From: Anaerofustis stercorihominis DSM 17244 | GTDB taxonomy: Bacteria; Bacillota; Clostridia; Eubacteriales; Anaerofustaceae | Direction: 5' to 3' | Length of the DNA stretch: 64,000 bases | Assembly: GCF_000154825.1 (NCBI RefSeq) | Contig: NZ_DS560019.1 | Location: 248,001 to 312,000 of the forward strand | Shown: piece by piece, positions 53,016 through 62,124 of the stretch | Layout: every line of letters starts with the position of its first letter | How positions within the stretch are numbered: the stretch's first letter is position 1 | Made by a program: the position numbers and the translations under genes | Notes under the pieces: generated by a model | What the model was told of the DNA's origin: nothing | The model's input: only the letters and a program-made list of their open reading frames with translations | Databases searched by the model: none

Positions 53016-54932
53016 ATGAAAAAAACACTTACTTATAAAATATTAGAAAACCATCTCGTAAGCGGTGAAATGACACCCGGAGAAGGGATCGCTATAAAAA
53101 TCGATAATACACTAACTCAGGATTCAACAGGAACTATGGCTTATCTACAATATGAAGCCATAAGTGAAGATAAAGTAAAAACAAAGAGATCCGTTGCATA
53201 TATAGACCACAATATGCTTCAAACCGGACCTGAAAATATGGATGACCACATTTACATACAGACAGTCACGGATAAAATTGGGGTTATATATTCCCGTCCG
53301 GGCAACGGGATTTGTCATAGACTAAACTTAGAAAGGTTTTCCATGCCCGGAGAAACATTACTGGGTTCAGACTCTCATACACCTACTTGCGGCGGAGTGG
53401 GTATGATTGCCATTGGAGCGGGCGGACTGGACATTGCGGCTGCAATGGCGGGAAGCGAATATTATTTAACCATGCCTAAAGTCGTGGGTGTAAAATTAAC
53501 CGGTAAGCTCGGTAACGGAGTAAGTGCAAAAGACGTTATTTTAGAAGTGCTTAGAAGACTTTCAGTAAAAGGCGGAGTAGGTAAAGTAATCGAGTATTAC
53601 GGAGAAGGCGTTAAATCCTTAACGGTTTCTCAAAGGGGTTCCATAACGAACATGGGAGCCGAATTAGGTGCAACAACATCTATATTCCCTTCCGACAGCG
53701 AGACTTTAAAATTCTTTAAAGCACAGGGAAGAGAAGATGATTTTAAAGAACTAAGTGCAGACGAAGGATGCGTATATGATGAAAACCTTGAAATCAATCT
53801 AAGCGAATTAAAACCTTTGGCAGCATGTCCTCATTCTCCCGACAATGTAAAAGACGTAAAAGAACTTGAAGGAACAAAAATCACTCAAGTATCCATAGGA
53901 AGCTGTACAAACTCTTCATACGAAGATTTGATGACAGCAGCTAAAATATTAAAAGGAAAGACCATCGCAGATAACGTCTCTCTGACAATAGCACCGGGTT
54001 CAAGACAAGTTCTTGATATGCTTTCAAGAGACGGAGGTCTATCTGATTTGATAAATGCGGGAGCAAGGATTCTGGAATGCGGCTGCGGTCCATGTATAGG
54101 TATGGGGCAAAGTCCAAACTCAGGAGGTGTATCCTTAAGAACATTCAACAGAAACTTTAAGGGAAGAAGCGGAACGGTTGACGCAAATGTATATTTGGTA
54201 TCTCCGGAAGTTGCGGCGTATTCTGCAATAAAAGGAGAAATCGCGGATCCATACGAAAAAATTGACTTTGTCATTGAAGAACCAACGGAATATATCATAA
54301 ATGACAATATGTTTATTATGCCTAAACCGGACAAAAACAAGGTAAGTGTAAAAGGACCGAACATTAAACCTTTCCCTAAAGCAAGCGTAATATATGATAA
54401 TTTTGATTTGAAAGTCGTTACAAAGTTAGAAGATAATATAACGACAGACGACATCATGCCTTCAAATGCAAAACTGCTTCCTTTCAGATCCAATATAGAA
54501 TACTTAAGTGAATTCTGTTTAAGACCTGTAGACGAAAACTTCTCTAAAAAAGCAAAAGCAGAAGAAAAAGGTTCAATTATCGTTGCAGGCGATAACTACG
54601 GTCAAGGCTCCAGCAGAGAACATGCGGCACTTGCACCTTTATATCTCGGCGTAAAAGTCGTTATAACAAAATCATTCGCGAGAATTCATAAAAACAATTT
54701 GATCAATAACGGTATAGTTCCGCTAACTTTTATTAATGAAGATGATTATGATACAATCGATATCGATGATGTATTAAGTGCAAAAGACATGCTAAAACAG
54801 CTGGACGGAGATGAAATCATAATTAAAAACGAAACAAAAAATAAAGAATATAAATTAAGATTAGAAGTTTCCGACAGAGAAAGAATGTTACTTAAAAACG
54901 GCGGATTAATAAATTATTTAAAAACTAAATAA
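53016..54932 (+). CDS. Aconitate hydratase
   Basis: 638 aa of the aconitase/LeuC superfamily with both parts fused: catalytic domains 1-3 (residues about 1-430) and swivel domain (about 470-620). Fe-S cluster cysteines lie in SIGSCTNSSYEDL and ECGCGPCIGMGQSP. The GDNYGQGSSREHAALAP segment is the swivel signature. This length matches the short aconitase type of anaerobes rather than AcnA (about 890) or AcnB. It interconverts citrate and isocitrate. AAGGAG lies 9 nt before the ATG. It is monocistronic; no citrate synthase or isocitrate dehydrogenase is adjacent. Confidence 0.92.
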   Translation: MKKTLTYKILENHLVSGEMTPGEGIAIKIDNTLTQDSTGTMAYLQYEAISEDKVKTKRSVAYIDHNMLQTGPENMDDHIYIQTVTDKIGVIYSRPGNGICHRLNLERFSMPGETLLGSDSHTPTCGGVGMIAIGAGGLDIAAAMAGSEYYLTMPKVVGVKLTGKLGNGVSAKDVILEVLRRLSVKGGVGKVIEYYGEGVKSLTVSQRGSITNMGAELGATTSIFPSDSETLKFFKAQGREDDFKELSADEGCVYDENLEINLSELKPLAACPHSPDNVKDVKELEGTKITQVSIGSCTNSSYEDLMTAAKILKGKTIADNVSLTIAPGSRQVLDMLSRDGGLSDLINAGARILECGCGPCIGMGQSPNSGGVSLRTFNRNFKGRSGTVDANVYLVSPEVAAYSAIKGEIADPYEKIDFVIEEPTEYIINDNMFIMPKPDKNKVSVKGPNIKPFPKASVIYDNFDLKVVTKLEDNITTDDIMPSNAKLLPFRSNIEYLSEFCLRPVDENFSKKAKAEEKGSIIVAGDNYGQGSSREHAALAPLYLGVKVVITKSFARIHKNNLINNGIVPLTFINEDDYDTIDIDDVLSAKDMLKQLDGDEIIIKNETKNKEYKLRLEVSDRERMLLKNGGLINYLKTK

Positions 54933-54947
54933 TAATCTAAATACAAC

Positions 54948-54980
54948 AAAAAGCTTTCATATATTTATGAAAGCTTTTTT
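54948..54980 (+). terminator. Intrinsic terminator of the aconitase gene
   Basis: AAAAAGCTTTCAT/ATGAAAGCTTTTT (54948-54960/54967-54979) with T-run, 16 bp after the stop. Confidence 0.85.
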
Positions 54981-55236
54981 ATTTATCTGTGAAAAAAATA
55001 ATAATGAAACCTTATAACTTTTAGCTATATCAAGATATAAATAAATAGAATTAACGAATAATGAAAATATATGATATACTTAAAAAAATCAAATTCAAAT
55101 AAAAAGTTTTTTTGTTTGTTGATTTATGGATATTTAACGTCTATGGAATAAATAATCAGTTAAAAAAATTATAAACTTATGCTATAATATTAGTTAATGT
55201 TTAAAAATTAATTAGAAAATGAGGAATGACGCTGTT
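54981..55236 (+). promoter_or_regulatory. metNIQ upstream region with extended -10 promoter
   Basis: A TGC-TATAAT extended -10 (55180-55188) with a weak TTAAAA -35 (55160-55165) lies 48 bp before the metN start. The remaining 180 bp are AT-rich with no SAM-I, T-box or other leader recognised. Confidence 0.55.
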
Positions 55237-56256
55237 ATGGATTTTAATAATGAGAATTATCCGATCATAAAAATTGAAAACTTATATAAAACTTTTTATT
55301 CCAAAGACGGAGAAGTAAACGCTCTTAAGGATATAAACCTTGAAATCAACAAGGGAGAGATTTACGGAATAATAGGTATGAGCGGTGCGGGTAAAAGTAC
55401 ACTTGTAAGATGTATAAATTATCTTGAAAAACCCACAAAAGGAAGAGTTCTTATTTCAAATAAAGATTTATCAAAATTAAACGATAAAGAGCTTAGAGAT
55501 TTAAGGCATTCAATAGGAATGATATTCCAGCAGTTTAATCTTTTAATGCAGGAAACTGTAATCAAGAACGTAATGTTCCCTCTTGAAATAATAGGCACTA
55601 AAAAAGAAGAAGCACAGAAAAGAGCGTTGGAACTACTTGATATAGTAGGACTTACGGAAAAAGCAAATTCGTATCCCGCACAGCTAAGCGGAGGACAAAA
55701 ACAAAGGGTCGCAATAGCAAGAGCACTTGCATCAAATCCTAGCGTACTCCTTTGCGATGAAGCTACTTCAGCACTTGACCCTAATACTACATCTTCAATA
55801 CTGGAACTCCTTAAAGACATAAACCAAAAACTTGGAATAACTATCGTAATAATTACTCATGAAATGAGCGTAGTCGAAGAAATATGTACTCACGTTGCTG
55901 TAATTGAAAATTCAAGAATTACAGAAACGGGAACGGTTGAGGATATATTCACACATCCTAAGAGCAACTGGGCAAGAAACACAATTAATCCCGACAGTAA
56001 AAACATGAGCCCTGATATAAAAACAAATTCACTTAGGATAGTATTTGACGGAAGTACTACTCATGAACCGATAATATCAAATATGATATTGGACCTGGGT
56101 GTAAAAGTTTCTATACTTTATGCCAATGTCAAGGATATTGAAGGCAAAGCTTTAGGTCAGCTAGTGATAGAAATCCCAAAAGACAAAGAAGACAGAGAAA
56201 AGGTAATGAATTATCTAAATGAAAAAAATTTGGTAGTAGAAAAGGTGGAGGGTTAA
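55237..56256 (+). CDS. metN: D-methionine/methionine ABC transporter ATPase MetN
   Basis: 339 aa from ATG 55237, with GAGGA about 11 nt upstream; the ATG at 55219 has no SD. Walker A GMSGAGKST, signature LSGGQKQR, Walker B LLCDEATSALDP and H-loop ITHEMSV are present. The C-terminal NIL domain (about residues 262-339: LRIVFDGSTTHEPIISNMIL) is the methionine-sensing part that shuts transport when methionine is plentiful. First gene of the metNIQ operon, 1 bp before metI. Confidence 0.93.
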   Translation: MDFNNENYPIIKIENLYKTFYSKDGEVNALKDINLEINKGEIYGIIGMSGAGKSTLVRCINYLEKPTKGRVLISNKDLSKLNDKELRDLRHSIGMIFQQFNLLMQETVIKNVMFPLEIIGTKKEEAQKRALELLDIVGLTEKANSYPAQLSGGQKQRVAIARALASNPSVLLCDEATSALDPNTTSSILELLKDINQKLGITIVIITHEMSVVEEICTHVAVIENSRITETGTVEDIFTHPKSNWARNTINPDSKNMSPDIKTNSLRIVFDGSTTHEPIISNMILDLGVKVSILYANVKDIEGKALGQLVIEIPKDKEDREKVMNYLNEKNLVVEKVEG

Positions 56257-56257
56257 T

Positions 56258-56917
56258 ATGTTAACTGGTGCAGAATGGCAAATGGTCGGAGTAGGGATAC
56301 TCCAGACTTTATATATGACTATAGTATCGACGGTTATTGCTTACATAATAGGGTTACCTATGGGAATATTGCTGGTAACAAGTGCTAAAGACGGAATAAA
56401 AGAAAATAAGATATTATTTAAAATACTTGATATACTCACAAATGTTTTAAGAAGTGTTCCGTTTTTGATATTACTCGTTTTAGTCATTCCTTTGACAAGA
56501 CTGATCGTCGGTACCACTATCGGTTCAACGGCGACAATAGTCCCTCTTGTTATAGGTGCGGCACCGTTTATAGCAAGAATGGTTGAATCTTCACTTAAGG
56601 AGGTCGACAGAGGGGTAATTGAAGCCTCGCTATCTATGGGTGCATCTCCTTATCAAATAGTAAGTAAAGTTATGATAACGGAATCAATGCCGTCATTAAT
56701 GGTTGGGTTCGCGATTTCAATAACCACAATTTTAGGCTATTCGGCTCTTGCCGGTTTTGTCGGAGGCGGCGGGCTCGGAGATATAGCCATACGTTACGGA
56801 TATTACAGATATCAATCAAACATCATGATTGTAACGGTAATATTACTTGTCTTAATCGTTCAAATTCTTCAGGCAATAGGAACAAAGATTGCAACGAAGA
56901 TTGATAAAAGAATATAA
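56258..56917 (+). CDS. metI: Methionine ABC transporter permease MetI
   Basis: 219 aa with about 5 membrane helices. The EAA loop that contacts MetN is seen in GVIEASLSMGASPYQIVSKVMITESMPSL. The opening LTGAEWQMVGVGILQTLYMT and GLPMGILLVTS are typical MetI. Single base between metN stop and metI start. It lies 29 bp before metQ. Full length. Confidence 0.94.
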   Translation: MLTGAEWQMVGVGILQTLYMTIVSTVIAYIIGLPMGILLVTSAKDGIKENKILFKILDILTNVLRSVPFLILLVLVIPLTRLIVGTTIGSTATIVPLVIGAAPFIARMVESSLKEVDRGVIEASLSMGASPYQIVSKVMITESMPSLMVGFAISITTILGYSALAGFVGGGGLGDIAIRYGYYRYQSNIMIVTVILLVLIVQILQAIGTKIATKIDKRI

Positions 56918-56946
56918 TAAAAAATACATATGAGGAGAAGAAAATT

Positions 56947-57762
56947 ATGAAAAAAGTATTAGCAGTTTTATTAAGCGGTATTTTAGCCGTAGGATTACTA
57001 TCAGGCTGCGGAAACAGCAGTTCTGATGATAAAGTTATTAAAGTAGGTGCAACAGCAGTACCTCATGCAGAAATATTAAATGCAGTAAAAGAAGATTTAC
57101 AAAAAGACGGATACACATTGGAAGTTACGGAATTTACAGATTACGTACAGCCAAACAAAGTAGTTGACGACGGAACTTTAGATGCAAACTTCTTCCAACA
57201 CAAACCTTACATGGATTCATTCAATGATGAACAAGGCACTAAACTAGTATCCGTAGGAACAGTTCATTATGAACCTCTTGGAATTTACGCCGGAAAATCT
57301 AAAGACATTAAAAATATCCCTGACGGAGCTACAATAGCAGTTCCTAACGATACAACAAATGAAGCAAGAGCGCTGCTACTTCTTGAAAAGAATGGTATCA
57401 TTACACTTAAAAAAGATGCAGGATTAAATGCAACAGCAAAGGATATTGAAAAAAATCCTAAAAATGTAAAAATCCAAGAACTTGAAGCGGCACAAATACC
57501 AAAGAGTTTACAGGATGTTGACTTCGCGGTTATCAACGGTAACTATGCTATGGAAGCAGGCTTAAGCGTTAAAAAAGATGCCCTTGCAATCGAAACAGCT
57601 GACAGTGAAGCAGCTAAAACATATGCAAATATCATCTGTGTAAAAGAAGGAAATGAAAATACGGACAAGACAAAAGAATTATTAAAAGTTCTTCAGTCAG
57701 ACAATGTTAAGAAATTCATCGACGGGAAATACGACGGCAGCGTAGTTTCAATATTTGAATAA
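56947..57762 (+). CDS. metQ: Methionine-binding lipoprotein MetQ
   Basis: 271 aa. A lipoprotein signal with lipobox LLSGC places the acylated cysteine at 21, followed by NSSSDD. The NLPA-family core (TAVPHAEILNAVKEDLQKDG, DANFFQHKPYMDSFN) binds methionine and delivers it to MetI. GAGGAG precedes the ATG. Followed by a strong terminator. Third and last gene of the operon. Confidence 0.94.
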   Translation: MKKVLAVLLSGILAVGLLSGCGNSSSDDKVIKVGATAVPHAEILNAVKEDLQKDGYTLEVTEFTDYVQPNKVVDDGTLDANFFQHKPYMDSFNDEQGTKLVSVGTVHYEPLGIYAGKSKDIKNIPDGATIAVPNDTTNEARALLLLEKNGIITLKKDAGLNATAKDIEKNPKNVKIQELEAAQIPKSLQDVDFAVINGNYAMEAGLSVKKDALAIETADSEAAKTYANIICVKEGNENTDKTKELLKVLQSDNVKKFIDGKYDGSVVSIFE

Positions 57763-57780
57763 AATAAAAATTATATTAAT

Positions 57781-57809
57781 AAAAAAGACAGTTTAAAACT
57801 GTCTTTTTT
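57781..57809. terminator. Terminator of metQ, possibly also of thiC
   Basis: A long stem AAAAAAGACAGTTT/AAACTGTCTTTTTT (57781-57794/57796-57809) with A- and T-rich flanks can act on both strands. Confidence 0.85.
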
Positions 57810-57841
57810 ATTTCTTGCTTATTACTATTAAATCAGGGATG

Positions 57842-57957
57842 GCGGTAGCAGTTGTTTCAAAAATTTCGGGCAGAAATTTTTAGAAAATCCAACTGCGTAT
57901 AGCCCCCGCGGCTTTAGCGGAGATTTTTTGGAACTTTTTATCTCTAAAAAGTTCAGA
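57842..57957 (-). repeat. Structured intergenic repeat, copy 2 (3' of thiC)
   Basis: Read on the minus strand it starts 3 nt after the thiC stop and repeats the stem order of copy 1: GAACTTTTTA/TAAAAAGTTC (57954-57945/57940-57931), CTCCGC/GCGGGG (57922-57917/57909-57904), GCAGTTG/CAACTGC (57896-57890/57854-57848) enclosing AAAAATTTC/GAAATTTTT (57881-57873/57867-57859). Base changes relative to copy 1 keep the pairs. Confidence 0.8.
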
Positions 57958-57960
57958 GTG

Positions 57961-59268
57961 TTATTCATCAAAAATACTAACTATCTCTCCGTCCAAAATC
58001 CTATTTGTATTTTTAACCGCACAGAAGTTACCGCACATTGAACAAGTATCTTCTTTCTCCGGTTTAGCTTCTTGTCTGTATCTTCTTGCTTTTTGAGGAT
58101 CGATACAAAGTTCAAACATCTTTTCCCAGTCAAGTTCTTTCCTAGCCAAACTCATTTCATTATCCCAGTCGCTCGCACCTTCTATCCCCTTTGCAATATC
58201 AGCGGCGTGAGCAGCGATTTTTGCGGCGATTATCCCTTCTTTTACATCATCTAAATTAGGAAGTCTTAAATGCTCCGCAGGAGTAACATAACAAAGGAAA
58301 GACGCCCCGTGAGTAGCAGCAATCGCGCCTCCGATAGCTGAAGTTATATGATCATATCCCGGAGCAACATCTGTCACTATTGGTCCAAGCACATAAAAAG
58401 GTGCTCCGTAACAAAGAGTTTTTTGTATTTCCATATTAGCAGCAATTTGATTTATAGGCATATGTCCCGGTCCTTCAATCATTACCTGAACATCTTTTTC
58501 CCATGCTCTTTTTGTAAGTTCACCTAAAGTAATCAATTCTTCTATTTGAGAAGCATCAGTACCGTCGGCAATGGAACCCGGACGGCATGCGTCACCAAGA
58601 CTCATTGTTATATCGTATTCCCTGCAAATGTCAAGCACTTCGTCATAGTATTCATAAAAAGGATTTTCTTCTCCAGTCATCTCCATCCATGCGAAAATAA
58701 TAGAACCGCCTCGGGATACTATATTTGTAAGTCTTTTGTTTTTCTTGAACTTCTTTATCGTTTCCTTATTTATACCGCAGTGAATGGTCATAAAATCAAC
58801 ACCGTCTTCGGCGTGCATCCTTACGATATCCAACCATTCTTTTGCCGTAATCTTCATTAGGGCTCTATGATAATATACTACAGCGTCATAAATCGGAACT
58901 GTCCCTATCATAGCCGGGCATTCCTTCGTAAGGCGTTTTCTGAATTTCCTTGTATCTCCGTAAGAAGACAGATCCATTATAGACTCCGCTCCCATTTTTA
59001 CAGCATTATTTACCTTCTCGACTTCCATATCCATGTCTTTAAAATCTCTCGATACTCCAAGGTTTACATTTATTTTGGTTTTTAACATAGATCCAAGACC
59101 GTTAGGGTCAATATTTTTATGCAGCTTATTACAAGGAATGATTATCTTACCTTCGGACATAAGTTTCATTAGCTTACTCATTTCCATATTTTCCTTTTTA
59201 GCTACGATTTCCATTTCTCTTGTGACGATACCTTTTCTGGCTGCGTCCATTTGTGTAGTGTAATTCAT
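57961..59268 (-). CDS. thiC: Phosphomethylpyrimidine synthase ThiC
   Basis: 435 aa. Radical-SAM enzyme turning aminoimidazole ribotide into HMP-phosphate for thiamine. The C-terminal cluster motif reads CSMCGNFC (about 409-416), with three residues between the second and third cysteines; the long ThiC forms have four. [30 protein letters not shown] and [14 protein letters not shown] are conserved blocks. A TPP riboswitch (59344-59436) and terminator (59299-59325) precede it, supporting thiamine rather than a benzimidazole-forming BzaF role. AAGGAG precedes the ATG. Monocistronic. Confidence 0.95.
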   Translation of the reverse strand: MNYTTQMDAARKGIVTREMEIVAKKENMEMSKLMKLMSEGKIIIPCNKLHKNIDPNGLGSMLKTKINVNLGVSRDFKDMDMEVEKVNNAVKMGAESIMDLSSYGDTRKFRKRLTKECPAMIGTVPIYDAVVYYHRALMKITAKEWLDIVRMHAEDGVDFMTIHCGINKETIKKFKKNKRLTNIVSRGGSIIFAWMEMTGEENPFYEYYDEVLDICREYDITMSLGDACRPGSIADGTDASQIEELITLGELTKRAWEKDVQVMIEGPGHMPINQIAANMEIQKTLCYGAPFYVLGPIVTDVAPGYDHITSAIGGAIAATHGASFLCYVTPAEHLRLPNLDDVKEGIIAAKIAAHAADIAKGIEGASDWDNEMSLARKELDWEKMFELCIDPQKARRYRQEAKPEKEDTCSMCGNFCAVKNTNRILDGEIVSIFDE

Positions 59269-59298
59269 ATCAGTTCTCCTTAATATTTTTTCAAATAA

Positions 59299-59325
59299 AA
59301 AAGCTTATCCTCAGGATAAGCTTTA
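59299..59325 (-). terminator. Expression-platform terminator of the thiC riboswitch
   Basis: The stem AAAGCTTATCCT/CAGGATAAGCTTT (59300-59324) is followed on the minus strand by a T-run, between aptamer and thiC. Its loss on TPP release would allow read-through. Confidence 0.85.
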
Positions 59326-59343
59326 GAACTAACATATTATTTT

Positions 59344-59436
59344 GCTTACATATCATGGCATTATCCATACGAGGTTAAAGGGTCAAAATTCGTTCGCATT
59401 TTTTCTCAGCCTACGCGTAAGCTCCCCTGCTTTTTT
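59344..59436 (-). promoter_or_regulatory. TPP riboswitch aptamer
   Basis: Minus strand: GCAGGGGAGC at the 5' side, then the conserved GGCTGAGA, GACCCTTTAACCT and GGATAATGCC blocks in the right order and spacing for a THI element. It lies 76 nt upstream of the thiC ATG at its 3' edge, with a terminator between. Confidence 0.93.
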
Positions 59437-59448
59437 AATTGTAACCAA

Positions 59449-59477
59449 ATATTAGCATTTAATTTATTTTTTGTCAA
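59449..59477 (-). promoter_or_regulatory. Sigma-A-type promoter of thiC
   Basis: Minus strand: -35 TTGACA (59477-59472), 17-bp spacer, extended -10 TGC-TAATAT (ending 59449). Confidence 0.75.
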
Positions 59478-59668
59478 ATTAAATAATTTTTATTAAACTT
59501 AATATAAAATCAAAATTTATCATTTCCCGGGAAATCGTGTCACAAAATTTAATAAATTATTATAAAGTAAAAATAATAAAATTCAACATTTCAATATGAA
59601 AACTGATTATAATACGCACTAACAAATATACTATGTAATATAATCATGTCTAACCTTAAAAATATTAC

Positions 59669-60031
59669 TTAAATAATAAATAAATGATACAAGAATACTC
59701 CCATAATAATACCTAGAATAAAACTAATTATACCGACAATAATATATCTGTTTTTTCTTTTTTTACACTCTGCTTTAACTTTTTCTATATTAGCTTCTTT
59801 ATCTTTAAAATAATTTTTACCTAAATCAGTCAATTCTATATTTATTGGATACTCTTCCATATTGTCTATTTTTATAAGTCCGTTATCTTCCAAATATTTT
59901 AGAGTATCGATTATATCTTTGTTATTATCTATCTTTTCTTTAAAATATCCAAAAACCGTTATATTTGGATCACTGATAATATTTATGATTTCTATTAGTA
60001 AACTTTCTTCTTTTTCTTTTAAAATATTCAT
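59669..60031 (-). CDS. Winged-helix-like protein with C-terminal membrane anchor
   Basis: 120 aa. Residues about 1-75 look like a winged helix (EEYPINIELTDLGKNYF resembles the wing/last helix of MarR/PadR-like folds; TLKYLEDNGLIKID the recognition region). A basic stretch (KAECKKRKNRY) leads into one membrane helix (IIVGIISFILGIIMGVFLYH). No family recognised. It might be a membrane-anchored regulator or an adaptor; inference only. The gene is alone between thiC and the Mn exporter, with a terminator of the latter upstream. Confidence 0.65.
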   Translation of the reverse strand: MNILKEKEESLLIEIINIISDPNITVFGYFKEKIDNNKDIIDTLKYLEDNGLIKIDNMEEYPINIELTDLGKNYFKDKEANIEKVKAECKKRKNRYIIVGIISFILGIIMGVFLYHLFII

Positions 60032-60092
60032 TTAAAACACCTTATTATTAAATTTACTAAATTATATCATTTATCGACTTCTTTAACAAATA

Positions 60093-60117
60093 AAAAAGAG
60101 CTTCAAAAGCTCCTTTT
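60093..60117 (-). terminator. Intrinsic terminator of the Mn transporter gene
   Basis: GAGCTT/AAGCTC-type stem (60098-60103/60107-60112) with T-run on the minus-strand side, 17 bp after the stop. Confidence 0.82.
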
Positions 60118-60133
60118 AAATATAAAAAACTTA

Positions 60134-60988
60134 TTAACTTACCCCTAAAATCTCAAGTGCTATACCGCAGAAAATACTTATGAAATAAAGTATTGAAACT
60201 ATTTTTATATTTTCTAATTTATCTTTATTAACTTTAAAGAGAACAAGCAGCCCTACTCCTGCACTCGATAACAGTCCCGACATCATTGCACCAAAACCTA
60301 TGGCTCCGTTCAGATATAAATCCGTTATGACGACTGATGCGGCACAGTTGGGTATAAGTCCCACCAGTCCAGAAATAAGCGAACCTATAATAGGAGTATT
60401 CAATACAAAATTAGATAAGTTATCCTCCCCTATAAAAGAAATGATTATGTTTAATGCAAATGAAATTATAAATATGAACACAAAAATATTTAATGTATGT
60501 TTTATGGCTGATATAATAAAACTTTCGCTTTCACTGCAATCATCATGCATGTGGTTATCCGTTTCTCCCATATGCATTTTTCTATTTAAAAAGCTCTTTC
60601 TAAAAATCAAATCCAGAATAATACCAAAAAATATACCAATAAACATTTTTAATAAAAGAACTTTAAGTATCATTGATATTGGTGCATTGTTTGAAATCAT
60701 TATAGGAAGCATCTCATCGGAAGTAGATAAAAATATGGAAATCAGAGTACCGAAGGTAATTATCCTTCCGGCATAAAAATTTGATGCGGCAGTAGAAAAT
60801 CCGCACTGTGGCACTACACCGAAAATCCCGCCTAAAATCGGTCCAAGTATCCCCGCATGTTCGATTATATGCACAAGCTTATCGCTTGTCTTATGTTCTA
60901 TATATTCAAGTACTATATATGTTATAAGTAAAAATGGAAATATTTTTATGCTATCCATAAAAGCATCGACCAAAGAATCCAAAAACAT
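60134..60988 (-). CDS. Putative manganese/heavy-metal exporter (ArsP_2-like)
   Basis: 284 aa with about 8 membrane helices in two halves. Conserved motifs are GVVPQCGFSTAASNFYAGRI in the first half and GLIPNCAASVVITDLYLNGA in the second, the internal duplication typical of the 'putative manganese transporter/ArsP_2' group. A His/Asp/Glu-rich loop (MHMGETDNHMHDDCSESE) between the halves may bind metal. It would export Mn(II) or another cation or an arsenical; the sequence does not decide. Divergent from nadA; no yybP-ykoY (Mn) riboswitch is visible in the short gap. Confidence 0.78.
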   Translation of the reverse strand: MFLDSLVDAFMDSIKIFPFLLITYIVLEYIEHKTSDKLVHIIEHAGILGPILGGIFGVVPQCGFSTAASNFYAGRIITFGTLISIFLSTSDEMLPIMISNNAPISMILKVLLLKMFIGIFFGIILDLIFRKSFLNRKMHMGETDNHMHDDCSESESFIISAIKHTLNIFVFIFIISFALNIIISFIGEDNLSNFVLNTPIIGSLISGLVGLIPNCAASVVITDLYLNGAIGFGAMMSGLLSSAGVGLLVLFKVNKDKLENIKIVSILYFISIFCGIALEILGVS

Positions 60989-61143
60989 AATAAACCTCCA
61001 TAATTATTACTATATTATACATTATTCAAATGATTTTAAAAGATATAATACGAAGTAATTATAAAATAATACTTTTATCTAAAAATATAATATTTTGTAT
61101 CAATTTTTATATTATTTTATTTCCAATATTTTTTACACCTGTC

Positions 61144-61172
61144 TTGTCATATGTTAACTTTAGTGGTATAAT
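61144..61172 (+). promoter_or_regulatory. Sigma-A-type promoter of nadABC
   Basis: -35 TTGTCA (61144-61149), 17-bp spacer, -10 TATAAT (61167-61172), 28 bp before the nadA ATG. The ACACCTGTCTTGTCAT segment overlapping the -35 is a possible NiaR-type operator, but I could not verify its consensus. Confidence 0.7.
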
Positions 61173-61200
61173 TGACTTCAAATTCTTTAAGGAGATAAAT

Positions 61201-62109
61201 ATGAACGACTTAGTAAATAAAATAGAGAAATTAAAAAAAGAAAAAGACGCAGTGATTTTAGCTCATTATTACGTAGAAGACGAAGTGCAGGAAATTGCTG
61301 ATTATGTGGGAGATTCTTTCTATTTAGCTCAGATAGCTACAAAAGTAAAAGAAAGCACAATAGTATTTTGCGGTGTTTCTTTTATGGGTGAAAGTGCTAA
61401 AATACTTAACCCTGATAAAACAGTTTTAATGCCCGATGAAACAGCAGACTGTCCTATGGCACACATGGCAACCATTGAAAAAATAGAAAAAATCAAAAGT
61501 GACTATGAAGATGTAGCTGTAGTTTGTTATGTAAATTCAAGTGCTGAATTAAAATCTCACAGTGATGTATGCGTAACTTCTTCAAACGCTTTAAAAATAG
61601 TCAGGAGTTTACCTAATAAAAATATCTTCTTTATACCGGATGAGAATTTAGGAAGATATGTAGCAAAAAAAGTCCCTGAAAAGAATTTTATATTCAATGA
61701 CGGATACTGCCCTATACATAAAGAAATGACGAAAGAGAATCTAATTAAAACAAAAGAATATTACCCTAATGCGGAAGTTTTGATACACCCCGAATGCACC
61801 GAAGATGTACTTGAAATGGCAGACTACATAGGAAGTACCGCAGGTATTATAGATTATGCAACAAAAAGTGATACAGATGAATTTATAATAGTTACGGAAC
61901 TGGGAGTACTGTATGAACTTAAAAATAAAAATCCCAATAAGAAATTTTACAATTTAGGATGCGGACAATGCTGTCCGGATATGAAAAAAATAACACTGGA
62001 AAAAGTTTTAAATGCTCTTAAAAATAACGAAACAAAAGTAGAATTAGATAAAGAACTAAGAACAAAAGCATATGCACCTCTTGAAAAAATGCTTAAGTTA
62101 GGGAAATAA
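61201..62109 (+). CDS. nadA: Quinolinate synthase NadA
   Basis: 302 aa from ATG 61201, with AAGGAG 6 nt upstream; the longer frame back to 61030 lies across the promoter. Iron-sulfur ligands are expected in VFCGVSFMGESAKIL, VLIHPECTEDV and CGQCCPDMKK. LAHYYVEDEVQEIADYVGDS is the conserved N-terminal block. It condenses iminoaspartate with dihydroxyacetone phosphate. First gene of nadABC, 15 bp before nadB. Confidence 0.94.
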   Translation: MNDLVNKIEKLKKEKDAVILAHYYVEDEVQEIADYVGDSFYLAQIATKVKESTIVFCGVSFMGESAKILNPDKTVLMPDETADCPMAHMATIEKIEKIKSDYEDVAVVCYVNSSAELKSHSDVCVTSSNALKIVRSLPNKNIFFIPDENLGRYVAKKVPEKNFIFNDGYCPIHKEMTKENLIKTKEYYPNAEVLIHPECTEDVLEMADYIGSTAGIIDYATKSDTDEFIIVTELGVLYELKNKNPNKKFYNLGCGQCCPDMKKITLEKVLNALKNNETKVELDKELRTKAYAPLEKMLKLGK

Positions 62110-62124
62110 ATTAAGGATAAAAAA

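Noticed and set aside
53885-54493. 202-aa open frame on the minus strand inside aconitase
   Set aside because: It lies wholly antisense to a well-supported gene, has no SD, and its translation shows no conserved motif; it reflects codon bias of the aconitase gene.
54981-55236. SAM-I (S-box) or T-box leader upstream of metNIQ
   Set aside because: No aptamer core, specifier loop or terminator was found; the region is AT-rich with a single promoter.
60300-60776. 158-aa open frame on the plus strand inside the Mn transporter gene
   Set aside because: Antisense shadow of a conserved membrane protein; no SD and no recognised motif.
61030-61200. 57-residue N-terminal extension of nadA
   Set aside because: It would overlap the promoter and the SD of the ATG at 61201 and encodes an unrelated hydrophobic stretch.
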